NCBI GenBank assembly: GCA_947482825.1
Contig: CANKMT010000021.1
Location: 1 to 60,128, forward strand
Source of the DNA: Betaproteobacteria bacterium
GTDB lineage: Bacteria; Pseudomonadota; Gammaproteobacteria; Burkholderiales; SG8-39
Reading direction: 5' to 3'
DNA: 60,128 nucleotides
Below the pieces are notes generated by a model that ran no database searches, had not been told where the DNA came from, and saw nothing but the letters and a program-made list of their open reading frames with translations. Below are positions 43,867-49,363 of this stretch, piece after piece (positions within the stretch are counted from its first letter, which is position 1; every line of letters starts with the position of its first letter). The translations under genes and the position numbers were made by a program.

Positions 43867-44807
43867 TGCTTTCCCGCGTAGCCGACCGCATTTTCTGGAT
43901 GTCGCGCCAGATGGAGCGCGCCGAAAACATGGCGCGCATCCTCGGCGTGACCTCGAACCTTGTGTTGTTCGGCACCAAGGATGCGCAACAGCAGAAAAAC
44001 CTGCTCGCGCCGCTGTCGATTACCGAAACCGACGAGGCATTCTTTGCCAGCCACAAGAAGCTCACGCTGCCGGCGCTGCTCGATTTCATGGCGCTGGACG
44101 AAAAGAACCCCTCGTCGATCTACTCCTGCCTCAAGTGGGCGCGCGAGAACGGCCACGCGGTGCGCTGGCAGATCACTTCCGAAATGTGGGAAACGCTGAA
44201 CGCCACCTGGCTCGAGCTCAAGGGCTTCAAGAGGAAGGACATCATCGGCGCGGACGCCACGCGATTCTTCGACTGGGTCAAGGACCGGAGCCACCTCTTC
44301 CGCGGCGTGACCTACGGCACCATCGTGCGCGGCGAGGCGTTCAACTTCTCGCGCCTCGGCACGTTTCTCGAACGTGCCGACAACACCGCCCGCATCCTCG
44401 ACGTGAAATACCACATCCTGCTGCCGCGGGTCGAAGACGTCGGCGGCGCACTCGATTACTACCAATGGGCCGCGCTGCTGCGCTCGGTGTCCGCGTTCGA
44501 AACGTATCGCACGCTCTATCGCGACCAGATCTTCCCGATCAAGGTGGCCGAACTCCTGCTTCTCGAACGGCGCATGCCACGGTCACTGGCCGCGAGTTTC
44601 GACCAAGTCACCGAAGCGCTCAGCCGCATCGAAGGCCAGAACGACCAGGCGGCCAAGCGGCTCGCGAGCGAACTGCACGCACGCCTCACGCACGCCGACA
44701 TCGAGGAAATCTTCCAGGGTGGCCTGCACGAATACCTTGAATCGTGCCTCGACGACATCGGCGAACTCGGCAGCCGCATTCAGCGCGCCTACCTGGGCAC
44801 GATATGA
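43866..44807 (+). CDS. Alpha-E domain protein of the Anbu operon
   Basis: A 313-residue, nearly all-helical protein of the alpha-E (COG2307) family. The start VLSRVADRIFWMSRQMERAE and the string FNFSRLGTFLERADNTARIL are diagnostic. GTG start, overlapping the ATP-grasp stop. The function is unknown, but the family almost always travels with the ATP-grasp protein upstream and the transglutaminase-like protein downstream. Confidence 0.9.
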   Translation: MLSRVADRIFWMSRQMERAENMARILGVTSNLVLFGTKDAQQQKNLLAPLSITETDEAFFASHKKLTLPALLDFMALDEKNPSSIYSCLKWARENGHAVRWQITSEMWETLNATWLELKGFKRKDIIGADATRFFDWVKDRSHLFRGVTYGTIVRGEAFNFSRLGTFLERADNTARILDVKYHILLPRVEDVGGALDYYQWAALLRSVSAFETYRTLYRDQIFPIKVAELLLLERRMPRSLAASFDQVTEALSRIEGQNDQAAKRLASELHARLTHADIEEIFQGGLHEYLESCLDDIGELGSRIQRAYLGTI

Positions 44808-44817
44808 AATTCGACGC

Positions 44818-45633
44818 ATGAAACTAGCGATCACCCACGATACGACCTACCGCTACGACGCGCCTGTCCGCTCGTCGACGCAGTATTTCCGGCTGACCCC
44901 GCGCGAGTCGCCACGCCATCGGGTTCTCCATTGGCAGGTCGATACGCAGCGTCCCGCAACGCAAACGCACGATGGCTATGGCAACGTCCTGCATGTGCTG
45001 ACCTTGGACAAGACAGTGTCCGAGATCCGCATCCGCGCGCACGGCGTCGTCGAAACGCTCCCGGTCGGCGAGGCGGCCTCCAGCGATGCGCCCATCGGTC
45101 CGGAGAACGTGCTCTCGCCCCTCGTGTTCCTGCGCACGACCCCGATCACACGGGTCGATGAAGCGCTTGCCGCGTTTGCCGGGCGACATCGCAAGCGCGC
45201 GGGCACGCTGGCCGGTCTGCGGGAACTCGCCGCATCGATCTCCGACAAGATCCCGTTCAAGCCGGACGAAGGCAGCGCCACGCTGAGCGCCGCCGAGGCG
45301 TTTTCCGGCGGCGGCGTCAGCGTTCGCGACCAGGCGCATGTATTCATCGCCTGTTGCCGCAACCTTGGCGTGCCGGCGCGCTTCGTGAGCGGCTACCTGC
45401 ATTCGGCCAAGGCCGCGGACGAGGGCTTCATCGCCGGCCATGCCTGGGCCGAAGCCTGGGTCTCCGGGCAATGGCGGGGCTTCGACCTCACCAACCATCG
45501 CGCCGACGGCAGCGAACACCTTGCGCTTGCCATCGGCGCCGATTACCTCGATGCCTGCCCGATCCGGGGCGTGCGCACCGGCGGCGGGTTCGAGACCATG
45601 CAGGCGAAGTTGGAGATCAGGCTCTCGCAGTAG
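44818..45633 (+). CDS. Transglutaminase-like protein of the Anbu operon, catalytic Cys missing
   Basis: A 271-residue protein with an N-terminal beta-rich domain (MKLAITHDTTYRYDAPVRSS) and a transglutaminase-like core. The catalytic His208 (AGHAWAEAW) and Asp223 (GFDLTN) are present. The nucleophile region, usually GVCQD-AH, reads GVSVRDQAH (residues 166-174), with no Cys. The nearest Cys pair (ACCR) lies in the following helix. An inactive or altered enzyme is likely. Located between alpha-E and anbu, 10 nt after the former. Confidence 0.85.
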   Translation: MKLAITHDTTYRYDAPVRSSTQYFRLTPRESPRHRVLHWQVDTQRPATQTHDGYGNVLHVLTLDKTVSEIRIRAHGVVETLPVGEAASSDAPIGPENVLSPLVFLRTTPITRVDEALAAFAGRHRKRAGTLAGLRELAASISDKIPFKPDEGSATLSAAEAFSGGGVSVRDQAHVFIACCRNLGVPARFVSGYLHSAKAADEGFIAGHAWAEAWVSGQWRGFDLTNHRADGSEHLALAIGADYLDACPIRGVRTGGGFETMQAKLEIRLSQ

Positions 45634-45680
45634 GCGCATTTCGAGGTCTCGGGGCGCGGTCCTGCGCTAACATTAGCCTC

Positions 45681-46421
45681 ATGACCTACTGCGTCGCCGC
45701 CGTCACCAAGGAAGGCATTGTGTTCGCGTCGGACTCGCGCACCAATGGCGGGGTCGACCAGATCTCGGTGTTCGGCAAGATGAATGTCTTCGAGAGCCCG
45801 GGCGAGCGGATGATCTGCATGCTTTCTTCGGGCAACCTCGGCACCACGCAGAGCGTGATTTCGCTCCTCCATATCCGTTCGAAGCTCGATGACGGGAGCA
45901 TCAATGCGGCCGGCATTTTGGGGCTGCACCACATGTACGACGTCGCCGTTCTCGTCGGGCAGACCTTGCGCGAGGTCATCGCCCGGGACGGCCCGAGCCT
46001 TGCAGCCGACGGCATCGACCCGGGCTGCACCTTCATCCTCGGCGGCCAGATCAAAGGCGAGCCGCCGCGCCTCTTCCTCGTCTACCCGCAAGGCAATTTC
46101 ATCGAGGCGATGGCCGACACCAACTACTTCCAGATCGGCGAAAGGAAGTACGGCAAGCCGATGATCGACCGCGTGGTCACATTCCAGACGCCGCTCAAGG
46201 ACGTGGCCAAGTGCATCCTTGTGTCGTTCGATTCGACCATGCGCTCCAATCTCTCGGTCGGCCTGCCGATTGATCTGCTGGGCTACGCGGTCGATTCGCT
46301 GCGCGTGACGCACCGGCGCCGCTATGAGGAGGGCGATCCCTACTTCGCAACGATCAGTGGGTTCTGGTCGACCGGGCTGCTGCGGGTGTTTTCGGAGGTG
46401 CCGGACGTGACGTGGAACTGA
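45681..46421 (+). CDS. anbu: Anbu, proteasome-like Ntn protease
   Basis: A 246-residue proteasome-fold protease. After removal of Met1 the N-terminal Thr (TYCVAAVTKEGIVFASDSRT) is the nucleophile. Asp18 (SDSR) and Lys33 (FGKMNVF) complete the T-D-K set, counted from Met1. The C-terminal strings YGKPMIDRVV and RSNLSVGLPIDLL match Anbu. Its peptidase substrate is not known; in the family it assembles into open rings or helices. Last conserved gene of the ATP-grasp operon. Confidence 0.93.
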   Translation: MTYCVAAVTKEGIVFASDSRTNGGVDQISVFGKMNVFESPGERMICMLSSGNLGTTQSVISLLHIRSKLDDGSINAAGILGLHHMYDVAVLVGQTLREVIARDGPSLAADGIDPGCTFILGGQIKGEPPRLFLVYPQGNFIEAMADTNYFQIGERKYGKPMIDRVVTFQTPLKDVAKCILVSFDSTMRSNLSVGLPIDLLGYAVDSLRVTHRRRYEEGDPYFATISGFWSTGLLRVFSEVPDVTWN

Positions 46422-46436
46422 AGCAAGGAATCGTCG

Positions 46437-46601
46437 ATGACCAAAGCAAAATCCACCGGTAAGGGTAGGGCAGCGGCAGGATTGCTTCAGGCCGTGCGCG
46501 ACATGAATGCGGGGCGTGCAGCACGCGTATACCTGCCTGATGGAAAGGGCCGCATGGTGCGTTCGGAAGTCGCACGGGCGAAGTTGCTACGAAAAGCATA
46601 A
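46437..46601 (+). CDS. Small basic protein downstream of anbu
   Basis: A 54-residue protein that starts 16 nt after anbu, with AAGGAA as ribosome-binding site. The segment LLQAVRDMNAGRAARVYLPD resembles the N-terminal arm of XRE-type antitoxins, but the protein ends after KLLRKA, before any helix-turn-helix. It could be a truncated antitoxin-like regulator or an unrelated small protein. It marks the last high-GC reading frame before the lower-GC island. Confidence 0.5.
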   Translation: MTKAKSTGKGRAAAGLLQAVRDMNAGRAARVYLPDGKGRMVRSEVARAKLLRKA

Positions 46602-46807
46602 CTTACGTATCCGTAGACCTGCATCAGTAGCCAGTTACATGTTAATTTTGTTGTTTAATTACACAACATGGGGCGATGCTTGAATGGAATGTTGGTTGAC
46701 ACCACCGCAGGAAACTACAACCTCCATCCGGTCTTGATATTCGAAGGGTGCTTGTTCACCCCATCCACGACACCCTGAGGAGAAGTTCCGGCAGCCGGTC
46801 GAAGCGA
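46602..46807. other. AT-rich junction between chromosomal backbone and defence island
   Basis: 206 nt without a supported gene. Base composition drops visibly here (for example the run around 46636-46670 of TTAATTTTGTTGTTTAATTA type). A weak GTTGT/ACAAC inverted repeat is present. I see no direct repeat to the right end and no integrase, so an attachment site cannot be claimed. Confidence 0.4.
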
Positions 46808-47608
46808 CTAACAAACCGCTGTCGCAGCGTCTGAGTCTAGACACTCGGCCATCTTGAGCAGTTGCTCGTAACTTTCGGCTACGGGCGGCATACGGATTTC
46901 TCTTACTGGGCTGTCCTTCGGATACTCCTTCATGTCGCTATTCTGGAAATGAAATTCTCCGCGATGAGCAACGTGTATATGTATGTGCTGACTGATTCCC
47001 GAAACGGGGTGCCACGTCAGCAGCCGGTTCACCGCAAAACCTAGCGACCTGGCCCAACCACCGGGAGGGCCCATTTCTGCTTGCAGTAATCCGCTCTTGG
47101 GATCCAGTACTTCGCTAATCCCATCTCTGTATTGTGTGACAACTGCACCGCTTCCGATGCTGATTGCAGAATTACCGTTTCGGGTTATCTCAGGTTCAAA
47201 CGCTGGCGACGAGAATTTGCAGAGATACGGAATGGCTCGGGTAGGAATTCCGTCCTCAGTCGGGTGCGGTCCTACCAATAGAAACTGCGCGCCCAAGTCC
47301 TGTTGATCCTTCGGAGCTGCCTCGAACACGTCCCTTGCTATCGGAGCCCAATGTTCTGCAACGACGTTTGGCTCCCAAGCGGAATTCGGCGGCGCATCGG
47401 CTGGAAGGCGCAAGTAGTCCGAAATGCTTTGGAGAAGTTCGAAGCCTATATAGACCGACCCGGCGAAGGCTCCGACTATGTACGGGCCTACCGGGTACGC
47501 TTTACGCACCAGATCTGCAGTTCGGCCATCGCGACAGGTAATCTGCACGTCGGAGATCATAGCCGCGTAGGCCCCTAAGATATTGCATGCGCCGATCGCC
47601 CAAGTCAT
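46808..47608 (-). CDS. Predicted proteasome-fold Ntn hydrolase in defence island
   Basis: A 266-residue protein from the ATG at 47608, preceded by TGGAAAAG. The N-terminus MTWAIGACNILGAYAAMISD has the logic of proteasome beta subunits: Thr2 exposed after Met removal, Asp20 in ISDVQIT and Lys36 in RKAYPVG, followed by IVGAFAGSVYIGFELL. These match the T1/D17/K33 catalytic set and the Ala-Gly-Ser loop. The C-terminal 190 residues show a possible second beta-sheet layer (SAISIGSGAVVTQYRDGISE) and a His-rich HIHIHVAHRGEFHF. I know of no named family for it. The frame is open upstream to 47737, but that stretch is the shadow of a helicase relic. Peptidase or amidase activity is inference. Confidence 0.6.
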   Translation of the reverse strand: MTWAIGACNILGAYAAMISDVQITCRDGRTADLVRKAYPVGPYIVGAFAGSVYIGFELLQSISDYLRLPADAPPNSAWEPNVVAEHWAPIARDVFEAAPKDQQDLGAQFLLVGPHPTEDGIPTRAIPYLCKFSSPAFEPEITRNGNSAISIGSGAVVTQYRDGISEVLDPKSGLLQAEMGPPGGWARSLGFAVNRLLTWHPVSGISQHIHIHVAHRGEFHFQNSDMKEYPKDSPVREIRMPPVAESYEQLLKMAECLDSDAATAVC

Positions 47609-47622
47609 GCGGCTTTTCCAGT
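47584..47622 (-). repeat. Repeat copy A, start region of the Ntn-hydrolase gene
   Basis: A 39-nt stretch (ribosome-binding site, ATG and first codons) that matches 49315-49352 at about 31 of 39 aligned positions with one gap; the first 23 nt agree at 20 of 23 and differ only by transitions. Confidence 0.55.
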
Positions 47623-47787
47623 GCTCGGCGTCTGCGACCCCCGCGTCACGGGAGCCACACAATCGAAGTGCGACGCTTCGCGCGCGTGACAGCGACGTAA
47701 AGAAGTCTGCGCTGGGTTTGGGCGATCCAATTCCCATTCAACGGTACCTACTTCCCCATGTCCTTCCACGATCGGCTCAATGATCAC
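47605..47787 (-). pseudogene. N-terminal relic of a DUF4276 (TOPRIM-type) gene
   Basis: A GTG overlapping the ATPase stop (GTGA) opens a frame reading VIIEPIVEGHGEVG, the standard start of DUF4276 proteins; the EGHGE motif holds the first TOPRIM acid. DUF4276 genes very often follow AAA ATPases of the type found here. After about 14 codons all resemblance ends, where the helicase relic begins in another frame. The 60-codon remainder is a chance extension. A deletion has joined two genes. Confidence 0.65.
47646..47747 (-). pseudogene. C-terminal relic of a UvrD-type helicase
   Basis: A stop-bounded frame of 33 codons whose product contains TQRRLLYVAVTRAKRRTSIV, ending WLP. RRLLYVAVTRAK is helicase motif VI of UvrD/PcrA-family SF1 helicases, always close to the C-terminus of the 2A domain. 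The frame is closed by a TAG just upstream (near 47750), so the rest of the gene is missing. The stop lies 37 nt before the Ntn-hydrolase ATG, the expected gene order of an intact operon. Confidence 0.65.
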
Positions 47788-48983
47788 GCCAGCGCTTCGA
47801 AGAGTTCGCCCGGTGCGACAGCGTTGGGATCGTCGAACAACGGTTCGGCATCGAGCGCATTGGAGCGCAACAGTTCCCCGGCGCCCATCAGATGATCGTG
47901 GAGTGCACGGCGCGAAGCTTCCGCGAGCGGCGCGATCCGGGATGCACCATCCGTCCACTCGACGATGCGGATATTTCGCGCCTTAAGCCACTTCGCATCG
48001 AGTACTTCCGGGCTATGCGTCGTCACCACGACTTGCATGCGCTCCGAAGCATTCAGCAGGAGATCCAGAATTGCCCCGAGTGCACCGGGATGGATCGTCG
48101 CTTCGGGCGCCTCCAACGCCAGGAGCGTCGGTGTCGGCCGCTGGAAGACCGCGACCAGCAAACCCAGCGCGCGGAGCGTCCCATCTGACATATTGAACGC
48201 CTCGAATTCGAGCCGTTCCTTTTGCCCCCATTCCTGGGTGAACTCCAGCGACAGCTTGTTCCCGTGCTTGATTGGCTTGACCCGTCTGGTGTTCGGGACC
48301 ACTGACGCGAGCAGGTCGCATATGCGCTCGATCTCCTCAGGGGACTGACGCTCAATCTCCTGCAGCACACTCGCCGCGTTGCTGCCGTCCGGTTTCAGGC
48401 TGGTACCGCTGTCCGGGTCCTGCATTTGCCTCAGTCGGCCCGGCTCGATCGAGTAGGTCCTGATTCCGCTCAACGCCCGCACCACGGAAGCGAATCTCAC
48501 ATCTCCACCGATGACGGGTAGCACCAAGGCAGAAGGTTCGGACGCGGGGTCCATGCCACGAACATTGGAGTGAAAACCGCTCAGGGTCCGGTCGAACCAG
48601 TGCCGGCTGCCGTTCTCCAGGTTGACAATGCACTGCTCGCGAACGACATCGAACCCGTAATTAGGCAACGCGCGCACTTCGAAGGCATAGCGCCCCCCGG
48701 TGACGGCGCCGCTGATCGGGCCGAATATGGCGCAAAGCCCCAGGTTGGGCGGATAGCTCCGCTCGGAGGTCTGACTCCTCACCGACATGATTCCGCCACG
48801 ACGCTCGAGGGCCGCCCGCAACGGCGACACCATCAACTCGGCCAGGAATGCAAAAGCATCCACGAGATTGCTCTTTCCGGAACCGTTGCGGCCGACCAGG
48901 AAGGTCGGGTTTTCGAAATCGATGGTCCCGCTCGGGATGCTTCGAAAGCGTTTGAGGATGAGTTTCTTCAATACCGCATTCAT
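47784..48983 (-). CDS. RecF/OLD-like ABC-class ATPase with altered Walker B
   Basis: A 399-residue ATPase. Walker A is GRNGSGKS (Lys37), the signature-like motif is MSDGTLRALG, and the D-loop/H-loop region is VVVTTHSPEVLDA. At the Walker B end it reads LLALEAPEATIHPG: Glu291 stands at the Asp site and Ala292 (codon 48108-48110) where the catalytic Glu normally stands. ATP binding is expected but hydrolysis may be crippled. Start at 48983 has GAGGTGA upstream. It was translationally coupled to a DUF4276 TOPRIM gene, now truncated. ATPase-TOPRIM pairs are common in anti-phage loci. Confidence 0.75.
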   Translation of the reverse strand: MNAVLKKLILKRFRSIPSGTIDFENPTFLVGRNGSGKSNLVDAFAFLAELMVSPLRAALERRGGIMSVRSQTSERSYPPNLGLCAIFGPISGAVTGGRYAFEVRALPNYGFDVVREQCIVNLENGSRHWFDRTLSGFHSNVRGMDPASEPSALVLPVIGGDVRFASVVRALSGIRTYSIEPGRLRQMQDPDSGTSLKPDGSNAASVLQEIERQSPEEIERICDLLASVVPNTRRVKPIKHGNKLSLEFTQEWGQKERLEFEAFNMSDGTLRALGLLVAVFQRPTPTLLALEAPEATIHPGALGAILDLLLNASERMQVVVTTHSPEVLDAKWLKARNIRIVEWTDGASRIAPLAEASRRALHDHLMGAGELLRSNALDAEPLFDDPNAVAPGELFEALA

Positions 48984-49075
48984 TTCGTCACCTCGGCCGG
49001 GCTAGCAGCAATGCATCCGCTTATTCGCTCAGCAAGGGATTCGTTTTCGGCGGCAAGCTCAATCCTTACCGGCTA

Positions 49076-49160
49076 TTGCGCCAAATAAACAGGACAATGC
49101 GCCATTTTATTTGGCGCATTCCTGTATATGCGCCAAATAAAAGGCAGGATATGGCGCATT
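49076..49160. promoter_or_regulatory. Cluster of GCGCCA/TGGCGC operator-like repeats
   Basis: TGCGCCAAATAAA occurs at 49077-49089 and again at 49129-49141, 52 bp apart (about five helical turns). Between them AATGCGCCA and TGGCGCATT form a perfect 9-bp inverted repeat at 49096-49120. A further TGGCGCATTTAGCGCC follows at about 49152. The cluster lies 93-178 nt upstream of the ATPase start. It is most likely the binding site of a dimeric repressor or a multi-site promoter control. Confidence 0.55.
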
Positions 49161-49314
49161 TAGCGCCTCACGCGCAGGTAACCAATGCCAAAAGATAATC
49201 GTATTCGCCGAATTCGACTCTTCAAGAAGCTTTGACGGCGCACTATGGCTCGCACGCCTTACAGAAGTCGTCCAAGTCGGCAACTTGAATTGATTTCGCG
49301 ACGGCTCAAGCTGG

Positions 49315-49352
49315 TGCATGCCCCGGTGACCAAATCATGTGGTTTTTCCAGT
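49315..49352 (-). repeat. Repeat copy B after brxHI
   Basis: Starts 12 nt after the brxHI stop and includes TGGAAAA and an ATG in the same register as copy A at the Ntn-hydrolase start. Its frame would read MIWSPGHAPA and stop; one missing base relative to copy A breaks it. It looks like the 5' relic of a second, related gene. Confidence 0.5.
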
Positions 49353-49363
49353 CCGGATGGTAC

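Larger units (their letters stand above)
48984..49363. other. Non-coding stretch between brxHI and the ATPase gene
   Basis: 380 nt with no supported gene. It holds the GCGCCA operator-like repeats (49076-49160) and repeat copy B (49315-49352). Short open frames exist on both strands (49107-49319 minus, 70 codons; one of about 50 codons on plus ending near 49290), but neither shows a family motif. Base composition is lower in GC than the left 46 kb. Confidence 0.5.

Noticed and set aside
46659..46844. A 61-codon minus-strand frame in the island boundary
   Set aside because: Overlaps the end of the Ntn-hydrolase gene in another frame and has no motif or ribosome-binding site.
47609..47737. A 43-residue N-terminal extension of the Ntn-hydrolase frame
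   Set aside because: It is the out-of-frame shadow of the UvrD relic, and it would bury the predicted nucleophile Thr2.
49076..49160. CRISPR-like array
   Set aside because: The repeated units are 9-13 bp, in both orientations and without regular spacers; they fit operator sites.
49107..49319. A 70-codon minus-strand frame between brxHI and the ATPase
   Set aside because: Runs through the operator-like repeats and has no family wording; probably non-coding.
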